Origin: Exophiala sp. HKRS030
Lineage: Eukaryota; Ascomycota; Eurotiomycetes; Chaetothyriales; Herpotrichiellaceae
Length of the DNA stretch: 64,000 nt
Assembly: GCA_023897205.1 (NCBI GenBank)
Contig: JAHWDD010000001.1
Coordinates: forward strand, 4,278,001 to 4,342,000
Direction: 5' to 3'
In this document: positions 33,366-44,176 of the stretch, piece by piece
Layout: each line of letters begins with the position of its first letter
Position numbering within the stretch: position 1 is the stretch's first letter
Position numbers and translations under genes: made by a program
The notes under the pieces: model-generated
Told to the model about the DNA's origin: nothing
Database searches by the model: none
The model's input: the letters and a program-made list of their open reading frames with translations, nothing else

Positions 33366-36300
33366 TCAATCCATCTCATCGTCAAAGTCGACATCTTCAA
33401 CGTTACCCTCGATATTGAGCAGACGCATTTGTTTATCACGCGGCGAGCCCAGGGTAGTTTGTTGCTGTTCGTCTGCAGCAGCTCTTGTCGCTGTTCTGAT
33501 CTTCTTCGCCTCGGCCCTCAGAAATGCTAGGACTTCCAAATGTCCTGATCTTTCTGCCCACATGGCAGGTGTCAGTTTCATAAAGTCTCTCGTGAATACA
33601 TCCATGCCGTACTCGCCCACTAGTAGTCTAACGGTTTGGATATCATTTTGATGAGCGGCGACATGCAAGGCCGTCATTCCACGGTCGTTCCTATCGTTGG
33701 GGTCCGCGCCAGCTTCGATCAACCGTCGGACCACAGCGGCAGAATGACTGGATGCAGCCTTGTGCATGGCCGTTTGTCTTGTTTGTGTGCGGGACTTGAC
33801 ATCTGCCCCGTGGTTGAGACAGACATCGACCAATTCCAAGTTACCCAATGAAGCAGCAATATGGATAGGTCGCCAGCCGTGGTAGCCCACAGATTCAATT
33901 GAAGCGCCGCTCTCGAGAAGAAAATCGACAATAGCACGTTGCTTCTCTTGTAGGCTGACATGGAGTGGAGGCTGGCCATCCTCGTCACACTGATACAAGG
34001 CATCAGGGTTGTTTGTGAGGTGTATCCGGACAGCCTCGAGGTCGCCTCGCTCGATAGCACTCGTGAGTATATTTGCATCACTTGGTTCAGTCCCCAATAG
34101 AGCCCATTCCTCAGCTCGAAGGTATTTGTGGATGTCGTAATGAGCTGTGAAGAAAGCGACGGTTCGTGGTGTTGAGCCTTTCCGGTCTTGTACGAAGATT
34201 TGCTCGCGTTTCAACTGAGATCCAAACTCTAGCAGGACTCTGGTGGTGCTCATGCTGCCTGAACGAACGGCTAGATGGATCGGAATGTTTCCTCTCAAGT
34301 CGGCAGCAAGCACATCTCCGTGATGCTGGAGGAAGAATGAGACAGTATCAGTATGTCCACCACGTGCTGCACGATGAAGTGGAGTCCATGCTTCGTGGCC
34401 TTTGTGCCACATGTTGCCTCCGTTTTCAAGCAAGTATCTGACGACCTCTGTATAGCCTCCAGTAGCGGCGTAGTCGAGGGGACATAGCCCGTCTCTGTCT
34501 TGAATATCGACTAGCCCACCAGCAAGAACCAAAAGTCGGACAAGTGACAGATGCCCTCGGCGGGCTGCGAGATGAAGAGCTGTCATGCCAGAGTTGTCCT
34601 GAGCGGCTACTAGAGCACCAGCTTGGAGTAGTGCAGTGACAATATCAACGTTTCCCTGTTCTGCAGCTTTGTGTAAAGGTGTTAATCCTCGGGGTCCAGG
34701 TGTATCGAGTTGCGTGTGATTGAACTTGAGTAGAAGCTTCACCATGGAAAGTCGACCGTATGAGACTGCGAGATACAAAGGAGTTGCTGACCCATAGTTT
34801 CTGTCTAGTAAATTTGCACCGTAACCAATCAAGATTTCTGCTACACGGTCATGGCCTTGCAGAGCTGCTTCATGAAGTGGAGTGCTCCCATACATGTTGC
34901 GAGCATCAAGACAAAGATTGAGCTTGTTCTCGTTGATGAGGATCTCAAGAAGTTCTGCGAGCCCAAACGAGGCAACCAGAGATATACCTGCACCACCAGA
35001 AGATGCCCAGACCCAGGCCTTTTCTTTCCATTTGCGAAATTCGGCACTATAACGATCGCGAATCCGAGCAATTGCGATGAGTGCTAGACTGTCGTTGAGA
35101 ACACCAATGGCTTGGGCCCGAAATTGTTCCACCGGGGCAGCACCAGCATGAAATCCCCATTCCGTTGCGGCATAATCTAGAAATGGCAGGTCATCGATTG
35201 CTTGGTGGAATTCATTCCTGTTTTTGAATGGAAGGTGCTTTGTAAAATCAAGAATGAGAAATTTCAGACATGTCTTCGTGATGATCAGACTCGCGTCGTC
35301 AAACAAGCCATGATCATGTTCACGAAGGTACTCCTCAAGAGAATGATGTACCAACCGTATGATGAAGCTTTCCCTGTCAACTTCGACTAGCCCACAGCAA
35401 CAGTCGACAATCGTTCGTACAGGAGACATATTCTCTAGGTCCATATTGTCGTCATCTGGTTGCATTGCCATTGCTTGTTGCAATTCGATAGCTCGAAGCG
35501 GTCTCCTTGCATGCGATATCCACATAAGTACTTTGAACGCAAGTTCTTTCTTTGCAAGGGGTAGATTCGTTATTCTTTGAATTGTTGACTGAAACGCTTC
35601 TGTCAGATTTGTAGATAGATGGGTCAAAGACCTCCGAACAGCAGCCTTGGTGACTTGATCGAGTATTGTGCGGATCTGCAATGCAGGAAGAAGGAACATG
35701 CCATTGGCCATTTGGCATAATGTTTCTAAGATCTGCTCCTTTAGGTTATCATCCAAAATGTCGGCCATGTCTGGACGTTCCTCAATTGCTCGTGCAAGGA
35801 ACAGTCGAAGATCATGCGAGTGTGCTATGATATCCACGACCACAGGACTAGCAAACCTCATTGTGTTGTTGAGGACATGCGGCCGAGCAAGTGCCAGAAT
35901 TTTGGCTCTGCCAGAATCTCGTAAAGCATCCAGGACCTCAAAAAGACCAGTGCGTTGGCTATGAATGTCAGCCTCATCGAGTGCGTCTATTACAACAAAG
36001 CATTGTGTATAAGTCGCCGCCACTCGTCGCAAAATGGACAACAAGTCATGAAACCACGTTTGATCTTTCACATCGTTTCGAGTACGCTGATAGAATTCTG
36101 CGACTGCAGAAGGAACCGTATTGCCATTCATAGACAGTTGGCGCAATAGTGTTCGTGCTAGATTGATGGGAGTCTGGGACTGTTGATCCGAGAAATCGTA
36201 GTAATAATATGCAACAGCGACATTCGGATCCTTGAATGTTGAGCGCAGATGGTCGACAATCAACGAGCAGAGGATGGATTTTCCGGCACCTGGTCCACCA

Positions 36301-37121
36301 ACGCAAAGCAGATCATGTTCCGCGGTGTCAGCCTGTAGCCATGCGAGATAGTCTCGGTTTTGCAAGAACCAGACTCCTGTCCCTTTCGACCTTCTCAGTT
36401 GCAGATCTCGATGCTTATGCAACCATGATACTGGCGCGAGCCAATCCAAAATATCAGTAGTACGCCTCTCCTGCTCTCTGAGCTCTGCCATTCGTGCCGC
36501 ATGGGTCAATTCGTTCACGTCGAGGGCTGTATTGGTGAGCATCGGAATCAGGGCAATGATCTCTTGGATCTGAGCTGCTCGTTTTGCTGCTTCTTCGTTC
36601 GAAAGACCCATCTGGGCCGATAGCTCACTGATCTTTCTTGACACACCGAGCATCTCCTGTAAGCCTTTGGCCGCGTCCTCCGAAGTTCTGGCGAGGAGGT
36701 CGCAGCCCTCGACTGTGACGGCGAAGTGGAAGGTCTGTCCATAGCGTCGGAGGTTGTCGATCAAGTGGTTGACTTCCCTCTGTTCAAAGGGCCATTTGAG
36801 CTTGTCAATAGCTCGAGACACCTTACCGCCCTCCAGAGGTTTCAATTTCTCGCCAATTCGTTCTATTCTGTCGCGACAGTCGCTGATGGCTTTCTGGAGG
36901 ACCGAGTTGTTGTCGAACGACCTGCCTTTGGCCCTCTCACTTGTCAAGAACTCTCGCAGACTGCCGAGGACCTCGCTTAAGAGAAGCAATTCTTCGTGCA
37001 ATTCCCGGATATTCTTCGAGCGATCTTTGATCGAAGTAACATAAACTGCTATCGCACCACTAACCTGCAAGGCCAGGGTGATGAGGCCAGCAATACCACT
37101 GGCGACGGAGACACCGTCCAT
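33366..37121 (-). CDS. NLR-like STAND receptor: HeLo/SesA-type N-terminus, NACHT ATPase, ankyrin repeats
   Basis: Single exon, 1251 residues from ATG at 37121. N-terminal residues 1-200 resemble the fungal N-terminal domain of STAND proteins (MDGVSVASGIAGLITLALQVSGAI...LLSEVLGSLREFL). A NACHT domain follows, with Walker A GGPGAGKS at 275-282 and Walker B FVVIDALDEAD at 375-385; winged-helix and helical segments run to about residue 720. From about 735 to 1190 there are roughly 13-14 ankyrin repeats (GSTPLHEAALQGHDRVAEIL, GMTALHLAARRGHLSLV, etc.). The C-terminus is acidic (DVDFDDEMD). Fungal NLRs trigger allorecognition or defence cell death when the repeats sense a ligand; that is family knowledge, and the trigger for this protein is unknown. 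Key ATPase motifs are intact, so it looks functional. Confidence 0.88.
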   Translation of the reverse strand: MDGVSVASGIAGLITLALQVSGAIAVYVTSIKDRSKNIRELHEELLLLSEVLGSLREFLTSERAKGRSFDNNSVLQKAISDCRDRIERIGEKLKPLEGGKVSRAIDKLKWPFEQREVNHLIDNLRRYGQTFHFAVTVEGCDLLARTSEDAAKGLQEMLGVSRKISELSAQMGLSNEEAAKRAAQIQEIIALIPMLTNTALDVNELTHAARMAELREQERRTTDILDWLAPVSWLHKHRDLQLRRSKGTGVWFLQNRDYLAWLQADTAEHDLLCVGGPGAGKSILCSLIVDHLRSTFKDPNVAVAYYYYDFSDQQSQTPINLARTLLRQLSMNGNTVPSAVAEFYQRTRNDVKDQTWFHDLLSILRRVAATYTQCFVVIDALDEADIHSQRTGLFEVLDALRDSGRAKILALARPHVLNNTMRFASPVVVDIIAHSHDLRLFLARAIEERPDMADILDDNLKEQILETLCQMANGMFLLPALQIRTILDQVTKAAVRRSLTHLSTNLTEAFQSTIQRITNLPLAKKELAFKVLMWISHARRPLRAIELQQAMAMQPDDDNMDLENMSPVRTIVDCCCGLVEVDRESFIIRLVHHSLEEYLREHDHGLFDDASLIITKTCLKFLILDFTKHLPFKNRNEFHQAIDDLPFLDYAATEWGFHAGAAPVEQFRAQAIGVLNDSLALIAIARIRDRYSAEFRKWKEKAWVWASSGGAGISLVASFGLAELLEILINENKLNLCLDARNMYGSTPLHEAALQGHDRVAEILIGYGANLLDRNYGSATPLYLAVSYGRLSMVKLLLKFNHTQLDTPGPRGLTPLHKAAEQGNVDIVTALLQAGALVAAQDNSGMTALHLAARRGHLSLVRLLVLAGGLVDIQDRDGLCPLDYAATGGYTEVVRYLLENGGNMWHKGHEAWTPLHRAARGGHTDTVSFFLQHHGDVLAADLRGNIPIHLAVRSGSMSTTRVLLEFGSQLKREQIFVQDRKGSTPRTVAFFTAHYDIHKYLRAEEWALLGTEPSDANILTSAIERGDLEAVRIHLTNNPDALYQCDEDGQPPLHVSLQEKQRAIVDFLLESGASIESVGYHGWRPIHIAASLGNLELVDVCLNHGADVKSRTQTRQTAMHKAASSHSAAVVRRLIEAGADPNDRNDRGMTALHVAAHQNDIQTVRLLVGEYGMDVFTRDFMKLTPAMWAERSGHLEVLAFLRAEAKKIRTATRAAADEQQQTTLGSPRDKQMRLLNIEGNVEDVDFDDEMD

Positions 37122-37632
37122 GATGGTGGAAGGACAGCGTTCAAAGACATTGAAGTTATGATGGCCATCATGTACGCCAAAGCTGCACCATCAAAGATTT
37201 ATAATGTGGCCAGCAATTTGGGAAAGAATGATCCAAGTAGATGTGAAACGTAAGCGGCCATCACCCGCAATTAAAGGCAGCGGGGGCTAAATCTAATTAA
37301 AGCTTAAGGGCTCGGGGGGGCCGGCCTGTGGCATTCTGCTCAAGGGGGATAATTGGGCACGACGGGCCTAGAGGGACGCCCCCGGGTTCATTAGACGCCA
37401 CTTAAAAGCTGGTGAGGGACGCGCCCCTGCCATATTTCCCGTGCCGCTGGTGCCGCTTTTATTGACACATTCCAGGAACAGCATCCTTGCTTCATGATCA
37501 AACAAATCTGCCACATAGAAATGTCATTCCGTTTCGAAACCCACCGATTCACACATCGACCTCAAGCAGTTTGTTACCGTGGCCTTTATTGGCGACAATG
37601 AGGGACGGAATCGCACCTTCAGTCGAAGAGAA
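37122..37632. other. Divergent promoter region between the NLR and Cdc1-like genes
   Basis: 511 bp holding both promoters, with a GC-rich patch and a poly-G run near 37313-37319. No gene seen. Confidence 0.5.
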
Positions 37633-39545
37633 ATGAAACCCAACCCTGGCATCAATTCCAGCACGTTTGCCGGGATAAAACATCGCATCTGGAGTCTTCC
37701 GACTGCTCTGGTACTGCTCTGGGTGGTCGTCTTGTTATGGGGTGAAAGATTCACCTACGGGAACAGCGTCAAGCGATGTCTCTGGCAGCAGTGGGAATCA
37801 TGGGTAAGTTACGCATTACCAGCCAGCACAGGTTGTCCATTCATTGCTAACACACGATAACTCAGCCAACTCACGCTCAACCGCACCACGTTCTCCTTGT
37901 TGCTGATCCCCAGCTCGTCGATCCACATACCTATCCAGACCGACCATGGCCTCTCTCGGACCTGACTGTCGCGTACACCGATCGCTACCTGCGTCGCTCG
38001 TATCGACACTTGCAAGACAAGTTGCGACCCGACGCGACTCTTTTCCTCGGGGATCTCTTCGACGGCGGACGAGAATGGGGGACGGTCGACTCGTCTTCTC
38101 CGGAGGAGCGGTACAAGAAATACGGCACGTCCTTCTGGATGAAAGAGTACATGCGCTTCTCCGACATGTTTTTGCGCTCGTGGTACAAAGGACGACTCGC
38201 GAGCCGGGCCGAACCTGAAGGCCGTCGCATCCTTGCTTCCTTGCCAGGGAACCACGATCTAGGCTTTGCCGCGGGCATCCAACAGCCTGTCAAAGAGCGC
38301 TTCGACGCATACTTTGGCCCGATGAACCGCATCGACATCATTGGAAACCATTCCTTCGTACACCTCGACACCGTTTCCCTGAGCGCAATGGACCAAATCG
38401 ACCCCGAGACAGGCAGTTCGGGAGCCGGCGACGGCAGCGCGGCAGCCACAGCATCCAGCAAGATCTGGACGCCCGTCGAGGAGTTCCTCCAAAACGCCAA
38501 AAACACCCGTGACAAAGCCATCCGCCATGCCTGCGAAACTCGATTCAACTGGCCAGCTTCAGGCCATCGCGACCTGTTGGATCCCAACGTTCGTTCCGCC
38601 GCAGACACATCAGAAGACCCCAATCCACGCCAGCCCCGTCCCAAAGTATCATCATCTCAGTTTCCAACGATCCTTCTCTCCCACGTTCCCCTCTTCCGCT
38701 CCGGCACGACCTCCTGCGGGCCCAACCGCGAACGAGGCACGTCCATCCCCTTGTCAGCAGGATACCAGTACCAAAACGTCCTCACGCCCTTGATCTCCCA
38801 AGACATTGTCAAGCACCTGACGGCCGAAGAGATCACCATGATCTACTCCGGCGACGACCACGACTACTGCGAAATCGAGCACAGCGAGTTTACGGGCCGC
38901 ATTCGCGAAATCACCGTGAAGAGCATGTCCTGGGCCATGGGCATTCGTTTGCCTGCTGTACAGCTCGTCAGTCTATGGAATCCCGTGGCCCAAGACGCCG
39001 TCTTTCCCAATTCTGGCGACGACAACGACGACACCACCGGCCGACAAGCCACGCCGCGAGACACGGTCCAGAACCACCTCTGTCTCCTCCCCGACCAGCT
39101 GGGCGTGTTTATCCGGTACGCCCAGATGCTGGGTCTGACCGTGCTCGTCCTCATGGTCCGCACGTTGCTACACGGTCGTGGCCGCGGCGCGACGGCACAG
39201 AGTGACCAGAAATCGGAGCCCTTGTTGCCCATCGCCCGCGACGTCGACCCCGCCGGGGTCCAGTCGTGCTCGTCCGTACGCAAGGATGACGAGAACGTGG
39301 CCACGCGGAAGATGGGGTCGTACGCTCACGGCGGACGTTCCAGATCGTCGTCACCTTGGAAAAAACCACGCTTCATGAAAGATGGTGATGATGACGACGA
39401 GGATGACTGGGGCATGCCACAGTCGAAAAGGAGGTTGCGGCCTCATCTCAATCGTCCAGGAAAGCTCCGGTTCTTTGGAAAGTCAATGCGGCAGGTCGCG
39501 TGGCCAGTGATACTGTTTTATATCTGGTTGATATGGACGGGTTAG
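37633..39545 (+). CDS. Cdc1/Ted1-like metallophosphoesterase (GPI-anchor ethanolamine-phosphate phosphodiesterase family)
   Basis: Exons 37633-37803 and 37866-39545 with a 62-nt GT-AG intron; 616 residues. MKPNPG start, TM segment LPTALVLLWVVVLLWG, then the calcineurin-like phosphoesterase motifs: VLLVADPQLVD, LFLGDLFDGGREW, LPGNHDLGF, LLSHVPLFR and YSGDDHDYCEI. A second C-terminal TM (WPVILFYIWLIWTG) is preceded by an Asp/Lys-rich tail. Yeast Cdc1 and Ted1 remove ethanolamine phosphate from GPI glycans in the ER; by family this protein does the same kind of job, but which of the two it matches is not resolved here. The first ATG after a GTG-led frame was taken as the start. Confidence 0.88.
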
Positions 39546-39792
39546 AGTTTTGTGATAGCAACTTTAGAAGCCCAGCAAGAGATTACTAAGGTAGTCGAAT
39601 GAACATTCTGATGACACCAAAAGGAGCCTTTCTCAAAAAGTCCTTGATTAAGCCGAGGAAAACTAAACAAACTGCTTGCCTTTGAGCCCAGCCTGTCCTA
39701 TGGACGATTAAGTACTTTGCCGCAACACGGAATCACCGCCCTCTTTTTTTGGATTGTAATGTACACGCTGACCAGAATATCATGGTTCGACA

Positions 39793-41516
39793 TCATTTCT
39801 TGCCGTTTTGGCCGCCACTCTTTCCATCTGACGGACAGCACATTTTGTTGTTAGCACAATCGTTGCCGCACTCAAGGAGGCATGTCGGTCCTTCACTGTT
39901 CACACTTGCAGCGTTGCTACTCGTTGCATTTTGCGAGGGATTCAGCTGACTGCCCAATGTCGCCGCATCAGCAGGTGGTGACGTAAACTCGGGCTGAATA
40001 GTTGAGCTGTGGATGCCGTAGCCATGCAGACAACCTCGAATTTCGCGGGCAAGATGCATGTAACTAGCAGAACCTGACCCGTGAACTTCACAGTCAACCT
40101 TGACATGCAAGCTGGCAACAAGTTTGGTGTCACTTAGCTGCCACACATGGAGATGGTGAGCCGAAATGACTCTCGGGAGTGATTCAATGTCGGAAGTGAT
40201 TTCGTCGATCGATATGCCCACTGGTACCGCCTGCAGTAGGATCCGGCTGGCTGCCTTGCAAAGAGGGATAGCGCTGTAGAGGATAATGACGGTGATGACA
40301 AGTGAAATACCAGGGTCAAAGTAGTACCGGGCCGGGAAGGTGGTGAGCCAGATGATCAAGGCAGAAGCGATCACACCAATGTTGCCAAGCGCGTCACCCA
40401 AGACATGAAGGAAAACACCTCGCATGTTCAAATCTCCGTGGGAATGACCATGACCACCATGGCCATGGCCTTTGTGAGACTCTCCCTGAGGCTTGTTATG
40501 CAAATGCTCAGCATGGTTATAGTCCATACTATGTCGTCTGCCGATGCTGCCATAGCCTTGACTGCCTTTCGACGGGGTTGTCCCAGCTTTCCCAAAGATC
40601 TGTGAACGTTCGGTGGGTACATCTTCGTCTTCCAGTAAGGCTTCACCTTCCTCTGAAGATTCATCCGATCGCTCCTCGAGCCGAGCAGCCTGGATGATTT
40701 CCTGTCGAAAAGAAGCTGGATGAACGTGGATATTATCCACTGAACCGAAGCCTCGTCCAAGCGACCCTGAGGTCCTACGCCGATGTCGACCGTGAATCTC
40801 GCCATTGCCTAGTGACCTGCGGTGTGGTGTGTCTGACGATTGACCTGAAATGGTTGTGTTCTCTTCGTCCGAGGATGTAAAGTTTCGTGCATCGGGCCCT
40901 TTGTAACCAGCGACTTTTACTTGAGGAAGGACATCTTCAATATTGCCACTTTCGTCGGCGACGGCCTCGGTTTCCGCGTCGTGACTGTGAACATGTCCGT
41001 GACCTTCTTCCGCATCTTTGACCGCATCCCCGTGTTCTTGGCTTCCGTGGCTATGACCGTGATCGTGAAAGAGGAGAAGACCGAAAATATTGGAGGCCAG
41101 GCCGAGGCAGCCAACAATCAGAACGAGCATTGGGTTGGAGACGACTTGAGGTTCCACAAATCGTTGGATGGCTTCGAGGAAGATCGAGAGACACAAGGCA
41201 ACTAGAAAAACACCGTTGACCAGAGCACCCAGTGTCTCTGCTCGCTGCCAGCCGTAGGTGAACATTTTGGAACTTCCAGTGTTCGCAACACGGACTGCCC
41301 AGAGCCCAACACACAATGACAAAACATCATTCAACATATGAAACGAATCTGCCACCAGGGCTAGTGAATGGACGGTATAGCCTGGGAAGTTGGGGGTTAG
41401 TTTTGCAGACGCATGTCGGGGAAGGAATGGCACTCACCAACGACGAGCTCCACCAGGAAGAACGCAGAATCGATCCCCAGCAGTATGCCAATTCTCTGGC
41501 TCTTTGTCAAACCCAT
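39793..41516 (-). CDS. Zrc1/Cot1-type zinc transporter (cation diffusion facilitator)
   Basis: Exons 41516-41438 and 41381-39793, intron 56 nt; 555 residues. Exon 1 supplies TM1 (MGLTKSQRIGILLGIDSAFFLVELVVG); exon 2 continues YTVHSLALVADSFHMLND with the H-x3-D zinc site of TM2, and LGDALGNIGVIASALIIW holds the H/D pair of TM5. A long His-rich cytosolic loop (HDHGHSHGSQEHGD, GHVHSHD, HKGHGHGGHGHSHGD) lies between TM4 and TM5. The C-terminal cytosolic domain ends in a Cys-rich tail (CLLECGNDCANNKMCC). The family moves Zn2+ (or Co2+) into the vacuole in exchange for protons. Converges on the Cdc1-like gene with only 247 bp between. Confidence 0.93.
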
Positions 41517-42834
41517 GGCTGAGCGAGCCCGGGATTGAATGGCCGACCGGGGCGCGCAGCACTCGTTGAGAGTTGTAGTCGACGAGGCAAAGGGGGACGG
41601 GGGCGTTGACGAGAACGCTCTGTGTGGGCTGAAATATGCAAGCGTTGGTTTCTGAACGGACTCAAGGGGAGTGTGTGGAGATGAGGAAGAATGAAAGGAA
41701 GAGATGTGGCTATTGTTGGAAGATGTCGATGGCTGCGATCCAACTGAAGATGGAGAGGAGACGGAGGGGATCGCCGCCGATGAGTGAATAAGAGTGCTGT
41801 GGCGAGATGACGGAAGGTGTTCGTGGTGTTTCTCGATTACGAGGACTCGAAAGGCATGTGGTGGTGGGAGTGATGGTGGTGGCTGCCGCTATAAGGCACC
41901 TAAGTTAGCACTGCCATTGCGCCCCCGACATCGCTCTCTCGACAGGCGGGGCTGGGCCTACCAGGGGGACTTGCGTTGCGCCTGGACTGCACACTATTTG
42001 TTCAGCCCGATCCCTGGAAGCATCTTGTGATTCGCCCATTGAAGCCTCCGACGAGGCTGATAAAGCTCGATCGGCTTCACTAATGAACTCTGCCATCATA
42101 AAGTGATTCGTTGGTTGCAACCTCGGGCAGAATATCTTTAAGGTCCTCAGTTCTGTTTCGTATGCACCCTCAACCACTGATAAGGACTATTTCTCCGATG
42201 CAACAAGTCCTTTGAAGGATCAGATTCGCCGTCTGCTCACTCTTCTATATGCTATCGTGATCTAGCGCTATTGTTTCCTCCAAGAAAGATCTGGGGGACT
42301 GTGCAGGAGGCCCTTTATTGCACAAATGCCGGTACCCTCCCCGTACCTACCGCTTGTCTTACTACTCTCATATTAACAATGACGGCAAACATCTACCCGT
42401 GTGTCATTGCACCTGGATCACCACTTCACGTCGGGTGTCAATGTCGGATCCCGCGCTGTGCCAGCCGTACCTGATAGATTTGTCAATGCTGTCTGTTCCA
42501 GGTCTGATATGAATTTGGATTGTGCTTCATGACTTTCCACCACCGGCAGAAGGGAGCTCTTTGGCAAACCACTACCTTGCAGGCTTTCCGAGAGCTTTGG
42601 ACTGCGCTCCTAGACCGCACTTTCCTCTCATGATCTTATTGGAAGTCGACTCGCTTGTCATGGTGTTTCTTTCCGTCTTTCGCAGACTCTCAACGACCTG
42701 CGAGGACCTTGAGGGCCAAAAGTGTCAGCTCAGGTATCTAGGTTTGTTTGTTTCAATGTCCAACGACGTTCTGCATTGGCTTCCAAGTAGCGACCAGAAT
42801 CATCCGATACAAAAACATATTTCCTTCTTCAAAC
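41517..42834. other. Divergent intergenic region
   Basis: About 1.3 kb between the zinc transporter (minus) and the DUF202 gene (plus). Short frames on both strands do not look real. No repeats of note. Confidence 0.5.
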
Positions 42835-43504
42835 ATGAGACTCCTTTTTCGAATATTTCCCCCTCAAAATATCGTCGAGACAAAGACAACCCTCGAAGCC
42901 TTCAATGGCCCCGGCCACGACGATGCTGAATTATACTCCTCTACAGCGACAACTCTAGAAATTTCTGACGATTTTGAAAGTCCAACAACGAAAGAGAAGG
43001 TGCTTGATGATGTGACTTGTTTGACGGGAAACTTCCAAATACACAGGCTCCTCTGGGCTCGGTACATTTCGATCGATGCTCCCTTGACTCAACGACTCAG
43101 TCACCTTTGTACGAGTGTTATACCTGACCGTTCTAGTATTCGTATGACGTGGCTGATCCGAAGCAGCAAATGAGCAGACCTTCCTCGCCTGGTTCTCCCT
43201 GGCCAATGCCATGTCTTCCCTCGGCATCGTGATTGCACAAATCTCCAGCATGGAGAACGCTCTCGAAGCTGAACCCAAGCCCACGACCATGCGCCGCGCT
43301 TTGGGAAAACCTCAGGCTTGTATTTGTCAACTATCTGCCATTCTCATCCTGCTGATCGGGGCATGGCGCTTCCTGGAACACCAGAATGATATCCTGCGGG
43401 GTCTTACCAAGTTTTGCTTTGGCGGAGTATACCTCACTGGTATTGTGGTCTTGCTGGCACGTCTTGTTGACTCAATTACCGTTTCTCTGTGTATGTTCGG
43501 CTGA
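42835..43504 (+). CDS. DUF202 membrane protein, divergent
   Basis: Model: exons 42835-43108 and 43167-43504, intron 58 nt (GTACGA...GCAG); 203 residues. The join gives RLSHLSNEQTFLAWFSLANAMSSLGIVIAQ, matching the family's R-D-x-L-A-N-E-R-T-F-L-A-W-x-R block, with Gln for Arg in ERT and Ser for the last Arg. Two further TM segments follow (LSAILILLIGAWRFLEHQNDILRG and FGGVYLTGIVVLLARLVDSI), the usual three-TM layout; the first 90 residues are hydrophilic and acidic. Family members are small membrane proteins in vacuole or plasma membrane; a known homolog is the Vtc1/VTC transmembrane part. The gene model is unspliced-tested, and an extra 5' exon is possible. Confidence 0.62.
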
Positions 43505-44176
43505 TGATCTGTTCCACAGTGTTTAGTTTCATTCTTTCTACTTCTGGTCACCGTTCTGGATGGTTCTTGAAGACCATTGAGGAGGAAGTTTCGCTGCCGT
43601 TGCTACGGAAGTACATAGCGAGTGAACGGTCATCCGCTTAATCCTCGCTTTGGGGTGGAGTTGTCGAGATTCGTGAGGTTGAGGAGTATCGCGAGGAAGC
43701 CGTATTGGCGGACCTAACAGAAAGGACAAAAAGTCCTTTCCTGAGAATTATGGAAACGTTTCAAGCATACCTAGAACGCATTCACGACGTGGCTCGTAAT
43801 CATACTGCACATCAAAAAGCTCTAATCACCGTCGTGCCTAAGAAGTGTCCTAGCAATCATTTCTATCCAATGAATTCATAGTCTGAGCATTTTCACTTTC
43901 AAGAGCCACTGTTCTAGAAAGGCCAACGCATTCCAGATCCTCTCATACACTCGCCGCTTTCTCATGATGACTGAAGTGCCAGGCGAATAACCCACAGCTC
44001 GAGACTGGAGATTTTCGGTCCCTAAGTAGTCGGCCAAGCCAATCCTAGAAGAAACCTCGTGCTTCATCACCACCCATCTACCCCTGTGTGTATGTCATGC
44101 AGTGAGGCCTCAACGCCAGTCCAGGAAGGTTAAGAAAACAGGTCATGTACAGAGAAAAGTACAACTCCCGTCTCTC
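43505..44176. other. Convergent intergenic region
   Basis: Between the 3' ends of the DUF202 gene and the large unknown protein. No gene recognised. Confidence 0.5.

Noticed and set aside
38259..38644. Long antisense frames over the Cdc1-like gene
   Set aside because: Antisense shadows of a GC-rich coding exon.
42522..42929. 135-codon plus-strand frame before and overlapping the DUF202 gene
   Set aside because: Does not join to DUF202 in any phase I tried and lacks a domain.
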